From the NCBI GenBank assembly GCA_016702545.1, contig JADJDT010000024.1, positions 3,349 to 67,348 of the forward strand: 64,000 nucleotides of DNA. The letters are read 5' to 3'. Position numbers and translations under genes: made by a program. The stretch is from Pseudomonadota bacterium (lineage in GTDB: Bacteria; Myxococcota_A; Polyangia; GCA-2747355). Below are positions 19,838-28,984 of this stretch, piece after piece. Within the stretch, counting starts at the first letter, position 1. Each line of letters begins with the position of its first letter. The notes beneath the pieces are model-generated. The model was not told the origin of the DNA. It ran no database searches and saw nothing but the letters and a program-made list of their open reading frames with translations.

Positions 19838-20216
19838 TGAAGGCGCGCGACTCGCTGCTCCCGTAGCTCTTGCCGATCGCGACCGCCTCGTCCAGCACGA
19901 CCTCGGGCGGCGCCTCGGCTGACGCGCTGAGCAGCTCGAAGGTCGCCACGCGCAGCACGTTGCGGTCGACGCGGCTCATCCGCGCCACGCGCCAGTTGGG
20001 CGAGGCGCGCTCGATCAGCGTGTCGATCTCGGCGTGTCGCGCGACGACGCCCCGACAGAGCTGCTCGGCGAAGCTGCGCACCGCGGGATCGGCCGCGGCG
20101 CCGTGGTGGGCGAAGTACTGGTCGATGACGAGCTCGACCGCCGCGAGGTCTGCGCGCGTGTCGAGCTCGTAGAGCAGCTGCACGGCCACCACCCGTCCAT
20201 CGCGTCGCAGACCCAT
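19764..20216 (-). CDS. nusB: transcription antitermination factor NusB
   Basis: NusB pairs with NusE (S10) at boxA in rRNA antitermination. The all-helical 150 residues carry the family text: RRDGRVVAVQLLYELD, then SPNWRVARMSRVDRNVLRVATFELL, and VVLDEAVAIGKSYGSSESRAFINGVLDRL. It starts 6 bases after ribH and ends the riboflavin run, a classical ribH-nusB pairing. Confidence 0.96.
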   Translation of the reverse strand: MGLRRDGRVVAVQLLYELDTRADLAAVELVIDQYFAHHGAAADPAVRSFAEQLCRGVVARHAEIDTLIERASPNWRVARMSRVDRNVLRVATFELLSASAEAPPEVVLDEAVAIGKSYGSSESRAFINGVLDRLLHALPGHGDRPSSATR

Positions 20217-20222
20217 CGTTCG

Positions 20223-20717
20223 CTACACCCGATCTGGCTGGGGTGTGGGTTCGTCGAGCTGACGAAACAAATCGGCCAGCTCGATCGTGGCCAGCGCCGC
20301 GTCGAAGCCCTTGTTGCCGCCCTTGCTGCCGGCGCGCTCGAGCGCCTGCTCCAGCGTGTCGGGCGTGATCACGCCGTAGCCGATCGGGATCCCGGTCTCG
20401 AGCTGCACCTGGGCCACGCCCTTGGTGACCTCCGCCGCGATGTGCTCGTGATGCGGCGTGTCACCGCGGATCACCGCGCCGAGGCAGATCAGCGCGTCGA
20501 AGCGCCCGCTCGCCGCCAGGCGCTGCGCCACCGCCGGGATCTCGAAGGCGCCGGGCGTGCGGTAGACCTGCACCGCGTCGGCGTCGCCCCCCGTGCGCCG
20601 TACGGCATCGAGCGCCCCCTCGATCAAACGGTCGGTGATCAACGCATTGAACCGACTGGCCACGATCGCCAGCCGCAGACCGCCAGCGGCCAACTTGCCT
20701 TCAAAGACGCGCGCCAT
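20223..20717 (-). CDS. ribH: 6,7-dimethyl-8-ribityllumazine synthase
   Basis: RibH condenses the ribityl-aminouracil with dihydroxybutanone phosphate to lumazine, the penultimate step in riboflavin synthesis. Features of the 164-residue family are present: IVASRFNALITDRLIEGA, the VPGAFEIP-type motif (YRTPGAFEIPAVAQRL), GAVIRGDTPHHEH with the catalytic His, and PIGYGVIT followed by AGSKGGNKGFDAA. It sits between ribBX and nusB. Confidence 0.97.
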   Translation of the reverse strand: MARVFEGKLAAGGLRLAIVASRFNALITDRLIEGALDAVRRTGGDADAVQVYRTPGAFEIPAVAQRLAASGRFDALICLGAVIRGDTPHHEHIAAEVTKGVAQVQLETGIPIGYGVITPDTLEQALERAGSKGGNKGFDAALATIELADLFRQLDEPTPQPDRV

Positions 20718-20739
20718 CTACTGTGCTCCTCTCAAGCTG

Positions 20740-20777
20740 TCGGCGAAAATCCCACCGATCGGCGAAATTCCAACCGA
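20740..20777. repeat. 19-base tandem duplication between ribBX and ribH
   Basis: Two adjacent 19-base units, TCGGCGAAAATCCCACCGA and TCGGCGAAATTCCAACCGA, fill the spacer between ribBX and ribH. They differ at two positions, so the duplication is not brand new. Confidence 0.8.
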
Positions 20778-20786
20778 TGGGCGAGT

Positions 20787-22021
20787 TCATGGCCGGTTGA
20801 GCCCCACGCGTTCGACCACGGTCAGACCGTAGCCCGCCAGTCCGACGATGCGGCGGGGATTGTCCGTCATCAACCGGATGCGAGACAAGTCCAGCTGCCG
20901 CAGGAGCTGGGCTCCGAGCCCCAGCTCGCGCAGCTCCGGCAGCTGTGGCGCCAACCCGCGGTCGGCGCCCTCGAAGGTGCGCTGTCGCTCGAAGTGCCGC
21001 ACCTGTTCACCGAGATCCATGCGCTCGGGCAGCACGTAGACGAAGACCCCGCAGCCCGCCTCCTCGATCAACCGCAGCGCGCGCTGCGTCTTGCTGGCGC
21101 CCGGTCCACGCTCGACGCCGAGCACGTCGTTGATCAGCGACGCTCGGTGCATTCGCACCAGCACTGCCGCCTCCGGCCGGGGCTCTCCCAACACCAGGGC
21201 CACGAACTGCGCCCGACCGACGTCGGCCGCATAGACCAACAGACGAAACTCGCGCTGCAGCCCGGCCGGCACGACCTTGGCCTCGGCGACGCAACGCAGC
21301 TGCGTCTCGCGCTGCAGGCGGTACTCGATCAGCTGGGCGATCGTGAGGATGCCAAGCCCGTGCCGCCGCGCGAAGTGCTCGAGATCGGGCCGGCGCGCCA
21401 TCGTGCCATCGTCCTTCATGATCTCGCAGATCACCCCCGCCGGTTCGAGACCCGCCAGGCGCGCCAAATCGACCGAGCCCTCGGTCTGCCCGCTGCGCAC
21501 CAGCACCCCACCTCGCGCGCACCGATCGTCATCACGTGGCCCGGCGTCACGACATCGTGCGGCTGCGCCTCGGCCGCCACCGCCGCACGAATCGTGCGGG
21601 CGCGGTCGGCCGCGGAGATGCCGGTCGTCACCCCCTCGCGCGCCTCGATGCTGACGTGGAAGCAGGTGCCGAAGCGCGACTCGTTACGCTCGGCCATCGG
21701 CGGCAGCCGCAGGCGACGCAGTCGCTCGGTGGTCATCGTCAGGCAGATCAGCCCGCGCCCGTGGCAGGCCATGAAGGCCACGTCCTCGGCCCTGACCTTC
21801 TCCGCCGCCAGGCAGAGATCGCCCTCGTTCTCGCGATCCTCGTCGTCGACGAGGATGACCTGCCGGCCGGCGCGGAGCTGCTCGATGGCCTGCTCCACGT
21901 CGAGCACGAGCGAGCGATCACCCCACCCTCCGCCATCGACGGTGTCAACCAGCGCTGTCACGCACGCCACCTCATCCCCTTCGGCCCGCGGCCGCGGGTC
22001 CTTCGCGCCTGCCGCGCTCAA
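20787..22021 (-). pseudogene. ribBX: frameshifted RibB with degenerate GTP cyclohydrolase II-like domain (RibBX type)
   Basis: The first half is dihydroxybutanone-phosphate synthase: VILVDDEDRENEGDL, THFGT-type TCFHVSIEAREGVTTGISAADR, and TPGHVMTIGAREVG. The frame then breaks in a G/C run at 21506-21512; one lost base would restore EGGVLVRSGQTEGSVDLARLAGLEPAGVICEIM in the next frame. The GTP cyclohydrolase II-like half lacks the zinc cysteines (the ECL and RCDCG positions read RASL and RGPGA), as described for RibBX proteins, so only RibB activity is expected. The TTG start overlaps the ribE stop (TTGA). A sequencing error is as likely as decay. Confidence 0.8.
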
Positions 22022-22665
22022 TAGCCCTGTTCACGCAGCCAGCCTTGATTCAAGCCGGCCACCGGCGCCTGCTCGCCGTTCCGCCCGCCCAGCAGGCGCT
22101 CGACGTACTTCGCCAGGATATCGACCTCCAGATTGACGGCTGCGCCCGAACGTCGCTCGCCGAGCGCCGTGGCGTGCAGGGTGTGCGGCACCAGCGCCAC
22201 GCTGAAGTCGCCTGCGTCCAGGCGGGCCACGGTCAGGCTGACGCCATCGATCGTGATCGATCCCTTGACCACGATATAGCGCAGCACCGCCGCGGGTGCG
22301 GCTACGCGCAGCTCCCAGCCCTGCTCGCGCGGCCCCTGGGCCACGACCGTCCCACGATCATCGACATGCCCCTGCACCAGATGGCCGCCCAGCACGTCGC
22401 CGACGCGCAGCGCCGGCTCGAGGTTGACGCGCGCGCCCACCCGCAGCTCGCCGAGCGTCGATCGTCGCAGCGTCTCGGCGACCACGGTGGCCGTGACGCG
22501 CTCGCCGATCGGTGCAGCGACGGTCAAACAAACGCCGTTGACCGCCAGACTGTCCCCGCTGCGCAGCCCCGAGGCGAGCCGGGTGCTGACCGTCAGCACG
22601 CAGTCCCCTGCCTGCGAGGCGAGCGCCACCACCGTCCCCACGTCCTGAATCAACCCGGTAAACAT
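22018..22665 (-). CDS. ribE: riboflavin synthase, alpha subunit
   Basis: This enzyme dismutates two lumazines to riboflavin. The product (215 residues) begins MFTGLIQDVG, the invariant family start, with GAGGCG upstream; this places the start at 22665 instead of the longer frame. Both lumazine-binding repeats are visible: AVNGVCLTVA...RVNLEPALRVGDVLGGHLVQGHVD and KGSITIDGVSLTVA...VNLEVDILAKYVERLL. It overlaps ribBX by 4 bases. Confidence 0.96.
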   Translation of the reverse strand: MFTGLIQDVGTVVALASQAGDCVLTVSTRLASGLRSGDSLAVNGVCLTVAAPIGERVTATVVAETLRRSTLGELRVGARVNLEPALRVGDVLGGHLVQGHVDDRGTVVAQGPREQGWELRVAAPAAVLRYIVVKGSITIDGVSLTVARLDAGDFSVALVPHTLHATALGERRSGAAVNLEVDILAKYVERLLGGRNGEQAPVAGLNQGWLREQGY

Positions 22666-22707
22666 CGCCTCGACCCGCTCCCCAACCCGTGTCAGCCCGT
22701 CGCGCAA

Positions 22708-23871
22708 TCAGCCGGCCCTATCGGGCCAGGCGCCGGGCCAGGCCACGGTCCCGCTGATCTCCACATCGCGGCCCAGCCGTCGCACCCGCACCGCTTCCAG
22801 CGCCACGGCCTGGGCCACCCGGGCCACCGCCCCCACGCCCTGCAGCAGCGGCAACGCCGCCGCGTCGCCGAGCAGCTTCGGCGCGATGAAACACACCAAC
22901 TCGTCGACCAGCCGCTCGCGCCACAGGGCGCCGGCCAGCGTCGGGCCACCCTCGACCAGCAGCGAGCCAACGCCCCGCTCGGCCAGCAGCGCGAGCAGCG
23001 CGGGGAGTTTGACCCGTCCGCGCTGCGACGCAACCGCGATGATCGTGGCCCCCGCCCGCTCGAGCGCCTGCACCCGCCCGGCGTCGGCTGCTCCCCTACG
23101 GGTCGTGACGATCCAGGTCGCGGCGGCGGAGCGCCGCGCCAACTGCACCACCTGCGCGGTCGGCGGCGTACGGAGCCGGCTGTCGACGACGACGCGCAGC
23201 GGGTCGCGTCCACCTCGTACCCCGCGGCAGTCGAGGCGCGGATCATCGGTCTGCACCGTGCCGAGACCGACGAGCACCGCATCGTGCGTGTTGCGCAGCC
23301 GGTGCGCCTCGGCGCGGGCCGGCGCGCCCGTGATCCAGCGGGCGTCGCCGCCGCGGGCTGCGACGCGGCCATCGAGCGTGATCGCCGCCTTGAGGGTCAC
23401 CAGCGGTCGCCCGCGCGTTACGCAGCTGACGAAGGCGCGGTTGAGCACCCGGCACTCCGGACCCAAGGTGCCACAATGCACCTCGACGCCCGCGCGCCGC
23501 AGGGCCCGCAGCCCGCGGCCGTGCACCAGCGGGTGCGGGTCGACCATGCCGACGACGACGCGGCGCACCCCGGCCGCGACGATCGCGTCGACACAGGGCG
23601 GCGTGCGCCCGTGGTGGCAGCAGGGCTCGAGGTTGACGAAGAGCTCGGCGCCGCGCGCGCGGGGCCCCGCCTGCCGTAGGGCCTCGACCTCCGCGTGCGC
23701 GCTGCCCAGCCGCCGGTGATAGCCGCGGCCGACCACCTGATCGCCCACCACGACCAACGCTCCGACCAAGGGATTGGGGCTCGTGCGACCCCGCGCGCGC
23801 CGGGCCAACCCCAACGCCAGCCGCATCAGCCGGGCCTCGCGCGTGACGGCGTCCGAACCCCGCCCGGACAT
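22708..23871 (-). CDS. ribD: bifunctional pyrimidine deaminase/reductase RibD
   Basis: RibD performs the deamination and reduction steps early in riboflavin synthesis. The N-terminal deaminase has the zinc motifs HAEVEAL and PCCHHGRTPPC; the C-terminal reductase has TLKAAITLDGRVA, RWITGAPAR, the NADPH-region VGLGTVQTDDPRL, and LLVEGGPTLAGALW. The start at 23871 (MSGRGSDAV) gives 387 residues; the longer frame upstream belongs to nrdR. It begins 5 bases after nrdR. Confidence 0.95.
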   Translation of the reverse strand: MSGRGSDAVTREARLMRLALGLARRARGRTSPNPLVGALVVVGDQVVGRGYHRRLGSAHAEVEALRQAGPRARGAELFVNLEPCCHHGRTPPCVDAIVAAGVRRVVVGMVDPHPLVHGRGLRALRRAGVEVHCGTLGPECRVLNRAFVSCVTRGRPLVTLKAAITLDGRVAARGGDARWITGAPARAEAHRLRNTHDAVLVGLGTVQTDDPRLDCRGVRGGRDPLRVVVDSRLRTPPTAQVVQLARRSAAATWIVTTRRGAADAGRVQALERAGATIIAVASQRGRVKLPALLALLAERGVGSLLVEGGPTLAGALWRERLVDELVCFIAPKLLGDAAALPLLQGVGAVARVAQAVALEAVRVRRLGRDVEISGTVAWPGAWPDRAG

Positions 23872-23876
23872 CGCGG

Positions 23877-24344
23877 CTAGGTCGCGTTCTCGCGCTGCTG
23901 CAGCAGGTGCTTGAGCTCGTCGAGGAACTCGTTGACGTCGCGAAAGGAGCGGTAGACCGAGGCGAAGCGCACGTAGGCCACGCCGTCCAGCAGCCGCAGC
24001 CGCTCCATCACGCGCTCGCCGATATAGCTCGAAGGGATCTCCTTCTCGCCCAGCCCCTGGAACTCCTTCTCCAGGTCGTCGATGATTTGATCGATCGCGG
24101 CGGCGGAGACCGGCCGCTTCTCGCAGGCCCGACGGATGCCCGCCAGCACCTTGCCGCGCTCGTAGCTGACGCGGCTGCCGTCCTTCTTCACCACCATCGG
24201 CGCGAGCTCCTCGACGCGCTCGTAGGTCGTGAAGCGACTGCCGCAATCATCGCACTCCCGGCGGCGCCGGATGACATGCGCGTCCTTCGAGAGGCGCGAG
24301 TCAATCACGCGATTCTGCAGGCTGAGGCAGAAGGGGCACTTCAC
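23877..24344 (-). CDS. nrdR: transcriptional repressor NrdR
   Basis: NrdR senses nucleotide levels and represses ribonucleotide reductase genes. The 155 residues comprise a zinc ribbon (MKCPFC...RRRRECDDCGSRFTTYERVE) and an ATP-cone (VVKKDGSRVSYERGKVLAGIRRACEKRPVS). The gene is immediately upstream of ribD, as in many bacteria. No NrdR box was located in this window. Confidence 0.97.
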   Translation of the reverse strand: MKCPFCLSLQNRVIDSRLSKDAHVIRRRRECDDCGSRFTTYERVEELAPMVVKKDGSRVSYERGKVLAGIRRACEKRPVSAAAIDQIIDDLEKEFQGLGEKEIPSSYIGERVMERLRLLDGVAYVRFASVYRSFRDVNEFLDELKHLLQQRENAT

Positions 24345-24395
24345 GGCCGGTCGAGGCCTTCCGACACCGCGAGGTCGGGATTCCTGATCACGCTC

Positions 24396-25652
24396 TTAGT
24401 CACCGGTGTAGCGTTTGAGGATCAGACAGGCGTTGGTGCCGCCGAAGCCGAAGCTGTTGCTCAGCGCCGCGTCGACCCGCAGCTCGCGCGGCTGGTTGGG
24501 CACATAGTCGAGGTCGCACTCGGGGTCGGGATGCTCATAGTTGATCGTGGGCGGCACCACGCCTCGCGCCAGCGCCAACGCGGTGATCGACGTCTCGACC
24601 CCGCCGGCAGCGCCGAGCAGATGTCCCGTCATCGACTTGGTCGAGCTGACCGCCAGCCGGCGCGCGTGGTCGCCGAAGACCGCCTTGATCGCGTGCGTCT
24701 CGATCGCGTCATTCATCCGCGTCGAGGTGCCGTGCGCGTTGATGTAGCCGATGTCACTCGGCTGCAGCCGCGCCGAGCGCAGCGCCATGCTCATGCAGCG
24801 CTGAGCCCCGCGACCCTCCGGCGACGGCGCCGTGATGTGATGGGCATCGCCATTGAGGCCATAGCCCGCCACCTCGGCGTAGATCCGCGCCCCGCGCCGC
24901 TTGGCCCGCTCCAGCAACTCGAGAATCACGAGGCCCGCGCCCTCACCGATCACGAAGCCGTCGCGCTCGGCGTCGAAGGGCCGGCTGGCGCGCTGCGGCT
25001 CCTCGTTGCGGCGCGAGAGCGCCTTGGCCGCGTTGAAGCCACCGACGCCCAGCGGCGTGATCGTGGCCTCGGTACCCCCGGCAAACATCACGTCGGCGTC
25101 CCCGCGCTCGATGCAGCGGAAGGCATCGCCGATCGCGTGCGCCCCGCTGCTGCAGGCCGACACCTGGCTGAGGTTCGGCCCGCGCGCGCCGTAGCGAATC
25201 GAGATGTGACCCGGCGCGATGTTGACGATGATCGCCGGCACGAAATACGGCGACATCCGACGTGGCCCACGCTCGAGCAGCAGGGTATGGGTCTCTTCGA
25301 GCGTACTGACGCCCCCGAGCCCCGCACCAACGAAGACACCGACCTGGTCGGCCTCGTCCTCGCCGAACTCGAGGCCGGCGTCGGCACGCGCCAGCTCGGC
25401 CGCGGCCAACGCGAACTGCGTGAAGCGGTCGAGGGTCTTGGCCAGACGCTTGTCGATCCATACGGTCGGATCGAAGTCCTTGACCTCGCAACCGAAGGTC
25501 GTCACGAACTCCTTGGTGTCGAAGAGCGTGATCGGCGCCGCGCCAGAGCGCCCCTCCAGCAACGCCGGCCAGGCCACGTCGACGCCAATGCCGACCGGCG
25601 TCACCAGCCCGATCCCCGTGATTACCACGCGCCGACTCATGCCAGCTCCCAA
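24396..25652 (-). CDS. fabF: beta-ketoacyl-ACP synthase II
   Basis: FabF elongates acyl-ACP by decarboxylative condensation with malonyl-ACP. The 418 residues begin MSRRVVITGIGLVTPVG (after a short leader) and carry the Cys-His-His set: VSACSSGAHAIGDA, NAHGTSTRMND, and KSMTGHLLGAAGG, plus the C-terminal NSFGFGGTNACLI. It is the last gene of the fab run. Confidence 0.97.
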   Translation of the reverse strand: MGAGMSRRVVITGIGLVTPVGIGVDVAWPALLEGRSGAAPITLFDTKEFVTTFGCEVKDFDPTVWIDKRLAKTLDRFTQFALAAAELARADAGLEFGEDEADQVGVFVGAGLGGVSTLEETHTLLLERGPRRMSPYFVPAIIVNIAPGHISIRYGARGPNLSQVSACSSGAHAIGDAFRCIERGDADVMFAGGTEATITPLGVGGFNAAKALSRRNEEPQRASRPFDAERDGFVIGEGAGLVILELLERAKRRGARIYAEVAGYGLNGDAHHITAPSPEGRGAQRCMSMALRSARLQPSDIGYINAHGTSTRMNDAIETHAIKAVFGDHARRLAVSSTKSMTGHLLGAAGGVETSITALALARGVVPPTINYEHPDPECDLDYVPNQPRELRVDAALSNSFGFGGTNACLILKRYTGD

Positions 25653-25667
25653 AGTGCCACAGTCCCG

Positions 25668-25725
25668 AACGCCACAGCCCCGAATGCCACAGCCCCGCCG
25701 AACGCCGCAGTTCCGGACACCGCAG
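25668..25725. repeat. 15-base tandem repeat between acpP and fabF
   Basis: Four imperfect copies of a 15-base unit of the type CCACAGCCCCGAACG occupy the acpP-fabF spacer. They are noncoding. Confidence 0.8.
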
Positions 25726-25776
25726 CCCTACGGGCGGATCGCGCCACGCGCAGGCGCCGAAGGCGGCGCCTGCGGC

Positions 25777-26022
25777 CTACTTGGCGTGGTTCTGGATGTA
25801 GCTGATCGCATCCTGGACGGTACGGATCTTCTCCGTGTCCTCGTCCGGGATCTCGACCCCGAAGGTCTCCTCGAGGGCCAGCACCAACTCGACGACGGCC
25901 AGCGAGTCCGCCTTGAGGTCGTCGGTGAACGAGGCCTCCGCGCGGATCTTGTCCGGCTCGATCTCGAGCTGCTTGCTGATAATGTCGATCACTTTCTTGG
26001 TGATATCGTCGCTCATCCTCAT
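25777..26022 (-). CDS. acpP: acyl carrier protein
   Basis: ACP carries growing acyl chains on a phosphopantetheine arm attached to the serine in LKADSLAVVELVLALEETFGVEIPDED. The family motif is normally DSLD; here the residue after Leu is Ala. The 81-residue length is normal and the protein is strongly acidic. It lies between fabG and fabF, the standard order. Confidence 0.97.
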   Translation of the reverse strand: MRMSDDITKKVIDIISKQLEIEPDKIRAEASFTDDLKADSLAVVELVLALEETFGVEIPDEDTEKIRTVQDAISYIQNHAK

Positions 26023-26073
26023 CTCCAGCGGGAGGAAACGCCTCCCGGTAGCGGGGCCCCTACATCGCTGACA

Positions 26074-26823
26074 CTACATATACAGACCGCCGTTGACGCG
26101 CAAGACCTGTCCTGTGATGTAGGCCGCCCCCGGCCCACAAAGGAAGCGAACCGCCTCCGCCACCTCGCGCGGCTCGCCGACGCGACCGAGCGGGATCGCC
26201 GCCACCAGCCGCTCGCGATTCTCGCCTTGCACGTGGTCGTCCGTCATCCGCGTGGCGATGAAGCCGGGCGCCACGGCGTTGACCGTCACGCCGCGGCCCG
26301 CCAGCTCGCGGGCCAGACTGCGCGTCACGCCGATCAGCCCGGCCTTGGAGGCCGAGTAGGCCACCTGCCCGGCGTTGCCTTGCTCGCCGACCACCGAGGA
26401 GATGTTGACGATCCGCCCGCCGCTGCGCGCCTTGAGCAGGTGTCGCACCGCCGCCTTGCAGAAGTAGAACGCACCGCTCAGGTTGATGTCGATCGTGCGC
26501 TCCCAGTCGTCGCGCTTCATCCGCAGCAGCAACCCGTCGATCGCGATGCCGGCGTTGTTGATCAGGATATCGAGCGTGCCGAAGCGCTCGACGACCGCGC
26601 CGACCGTGCGCTCGACGGCCTCGGCGTCGCTGACGTCGCAGCGAAAGTAGGCTCCCGCGCCGCCCAGGGCCTGCAGCGCCGCCTCACCGCTCTCGGCCAG
26701 GTCGCAGATCGCCACGCGCGCGCCGGCAGCGGCCAGCAGCTTCGCCGTCTCCAGCCCGATCCCCTGCGCGCCGCCGGTCACCAGGGCGGTGCGACCCTCG
26801 AGGTCTCTGCTCGTCGCCGTCAC
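26074..26823 (-). CDS. fabG: 3-oxoacyl-ACP reductase
   Basis: FabG is the NADPH-dependent reductase of fatty acid elongation (short-chain dehydrogenase). The cofactor motif ALVTGGAQGIG, NNAG, the catalytic Ser in VNISSVVG, YSASKAG, and the C-terminal ITGQVLRVNGG are all present. A GTG at 26823 with AGGAG 8 bases upstream gives 249 residues; the longer frame reads back into fabD. It starts 20 bases after fabD. Confidence 0.96.
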   Translation of the reverse strand: MTATSRDLEGRTALVTGGAQGIGLETAKLLAAAGARVAICDLAESGEAALQALGGAGAYFRCDVSDAEAVERTVGAVVERFGTLDILINNAGIAIDGLLLRMKRDDWERTIDINLSGAFYFCKAAVRHLLKARSGGRIVNISSVVGEQGNAGQVAYSASKAGLIGVTRSLARELAGRGVTVNAVAPGFIATRMTDDHVQGENRERLVAAIPLGRVGEPREVAEAVRFLCGPGAAYITGQVLRVNGGLYM

Positions 26824-26843
26824 GACCGTCTCCTGCGCGCTGC

Positions 26844-27830
26844 TCACGACGCGCTCGGCTCGGCGGCCCACTCGCGACGCCCACCGGCCGCCTCGCCCAG
26901 GCCCGCCGAACGCTGCTCGCGCAGCGCCTCGAGCTGCTCGGGGCTCTCGACCGCGTCCACCGCCAACTCGGGGCAGACGCGCCGAATCAGCCCGCTCAGC
27001 ACCTTGCCCGGTCCGAGCTCGAGCACCCATGCCACGCCGAGCGCCGCGAGCCGCTGGACAGACTGCTCCCAGCGCACCGGCGCGGTTACCTGCGTCGCCA
27101 GCAGCTCGACCACACGCCCACGCTCCTGGTTCGGCTCGGCCTCGACGTTGCTGACGACCGGCACGCGCAGCGGATGAACCGCCACCTCAGCCAGCGCGAC
27201 CCGCAGGCGCTCGGCCGCGGGCTGCATCAGCGGGCAATGAAAGGGGGCGCTGACCTTGAGCGGAATTGCCCGTGCGCCGCGCGCCTTGGCCAGGGCCATG
27301 CCGCGCTCGACCGCCCCGGCGTGGCCGGCGATCACCACCTGGCCACCGCCGTTGAAGTTGGCCGGCGCCAGCACCTCGTCGCCGGCGGCCTCGCGGCAGA
27401 GCTCGGCCACCGCCGTGTCGCTCAGCCCCATCACCGCCGCCATGCCGCCCTGCCCCGGCGCCACGGCCTCCTGCATGAAACGCCCGCGCTGGTGCACCAG
27501 CTTGACCGCGTCTTCCAGCGTCAGGGCGCCGGCCGCGACCAGCGCGCTGTACTCGCCGAGACTGTGCCCGGCGACCACCTGCGGCCGCACGCCGAGCTCG
27601 CGCCGCACCACCTCATGAGCGGCCATGCTGACCGCCAGGATCGCGGGCTGACTGTTGGCTGTCAGCCGGAGCTCTTCCTCCGGGCCCTCGAAGCAGAGGC
27701 GCGAGATCGAAAAACCGAGCGCGTCATCGGCGCGCTCGAATACCTCACGCGCCTGCGGGTAGCGCTCGGCCAGCGCTCGGCCCATCCCGACCCGCTGGGC
27801 GCCCTGTCCGGGAAAAACGAAGGCGATCAT
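26844..27830 (-). CDS. fabD: malonyl-CoA:ACP transacylase
   Basis: FabD loads malonyl groups onto ACP. The start motif is FVFPGQGAQRVGMG; the nucleophile is in GHSLGEYSALVAAG; the Gln-rich region and VSAPFHCPLMQPA with the catalytic His are intact. The 328 residues are slightly longer than usual because of a C-terminal Ala/Arg-rich tail. Confidence 0.97.
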   Translation of the reverse strand: MIAFVFPGQGAQRVGMGRALAERYPQAREVFERADDALGFSISRLCFEGPEEELRLTANSQPAILAVSMAAHEVVRRELGVRPQVVAGHSLGEYSALVAAGALTLEDAVKLVHQRGRFMQEAVAPGQGGMAAVMGLSDTAVAELCREAAGDEVLAPANFNGGGQVVIAGHAGAVERGMALAKARGARAIPLKVSAPFHCPLMQPAAERLRVALAEVAVHPLRVPVVSNVEAEPNQERGRVVELLATQVTAPVRWEQSVQRLAALGVAWVLELGPGKVLSGLIRRVCPELAVDAVESPEQLEALREQRSAGLGEAAGGRREWAAEPSAS

Positions 27831-27892
27831 CGCACGCTCCCTATGACGACGATGCGTCTACCAGTGCGCGTTAGGTCCACGCAACGACCCCT

Positions 27893-27955
27893 ACGACGGC
27901 CCTAAGACCTTACGACGGCCCTAAGACCTTACGACGGCCCTAAGAATCGACGGCC
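27893..27955. repeat. 19-base tandem repeat between fabH and fabD
   Basis: Three head-to-tail copies of ACGACGGCCCTAAGACCTT or close variants, plus a partial fourth, fill the spacer between the fabH stop and the fabD start. The first two copies are identical. Confidence 0.85.
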
Positions 27956-28978
27956 CTACCACTCGATTAGGGCGGAGCCCCACGCGACGCCGGCTCCCAA
28001 CGCGGTCAGCAGCGCCAAATCGCCGCGCTTGAGCCGGCCCTGCTCCACCGCCTCGGACATCGCGATCGGCACCGAGGCCGAGGATGTATTGCCATATTTC
28101 TCGATGTTATTGAAGAAGCGCTCGAGCGGGATCCCGGTCCGCTGGCTGATCCCCTCGATGATCCGCAGGTTGGCCTGGTGGGCAAAGACCACGTCCACGT
28201 CGGCCGTGGTCCGCCCGTTACGCTCCAGCACGGTGGCCGCTGCCGCGGACATGTTCTTGACCGCCTGGGTGAAGACCTGCCGCCCGTTCATGCGCACCAC
28301 ATGCCGTCGCTGCTCGACCGTGGTCTGGGTCGTCGGCTCACGCGAGCCGCCGCCCGGAATCTCGAGCTGGGCGGCATGGGCGCCGTCCGCCCCGAGCGAC
28401 ACGTCGATCAGCCGCTGTCCCTGGCCGGCCTCCGCGCGCGTCAGCACGGCCGCGCCGGCGCCGTCACCGAAGAGCACGCAGGTCGTGCGGTCGGTCCAAT
28501 CGGTGATGCGCGACAGGATCTCGGCACCGACGACCAGCACGCACTTGTAGCGCCCGCTCTGCAGCATGGCGTCGGCGATCCCGAGCCCGTAGACGAAGCC
28601 GGCACAGGCCGCCGCGATGTCGAAGGCGGGGATCTGGGACAGACCCAGCTTCTGCTGCACGTAGACCGCGGTGGCTGGGGCCTGGGTGTCGGGCGTGATC
28701 GTGGCGACGATCAACGCATCGAGCTGCGTGACGGGCAGCTCGGCCTGCTGGCAGGCCGAGCGCGCCGCCGCCGCCGCGAGATCCGAGGTCGCCTGCCCCT
28801 CGGGCAGGATGCGCCGCTCGCGAATGCCGGTGCGCTCGACGATCCACTGATCCGTGGTGTCGACCATCCGCTCCAGGTCGGCGTTGGTCAGCACGCGATC
28901 GGGTACGGCGCGTCCCAGACCGGCGACCCGGGTATACGGACCGGCTATGTGGGTAGATGCCATCGTGTCCCTGCTCAC
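27956..28978 (-). CDS. fabH: beta-ketoacyl-ACP synthase III
   Basis: FabH starts fatty acid synthesis by condensing an acyl-CoA primer with malonyl-ACP. The active-site Cys is in FDIAAACAGFVYGLG, the His in FAHQANLRI, and the Asn in YGNTSSASVP. Start is MSRDTMASTH, with the second Met an alternative. It follows rpmF by 6 bases; plsX, commonly found between them, is absent here. Confidence 0.97.
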   Translation of the reverse strand: MSRDTMASTHIAGPYTRVAGLGRAVPDRVLTNADLERMVDTTDQWIVERTGIRERRILPEGQATSDLAAAAARSACQQAELPVTQLDALIVATITPDTQAPATAVYVQQKLGLSQIPAFDIAAACAGFVYGLGIADAMLQSGRYKCVLVVGAEILSRITDWTDRTTCVLFGDGAGAAVLTRAEAGQGQRLIDVSLGADGAHAAQLEIPGGGSREPTTQTTVEQRRHVVRMNGRQVFTQAVKNMSAAAATVLERNGRTTADVDVVFAHQANLRIIEGISQRTGIPLERFFNNIEKYGNTSSASVPIAMSEAVEQGRLKRGDLALLTALGAGVAWGSALIEW

Positions 28979-28984
28979 GCGCGC

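Noticed and set aside
20034..22136. 700-codon plus-strand frame
   Set aside because: Antisense to ribH, ribBX and nusB; no protein-like sequence or start context.
24345..24395. possible FMN riboswitch before the rib genes
   Set aside because: The spacer ahead of nrdR is only about 50 bases and shows none of the conserved riboswitch stems.
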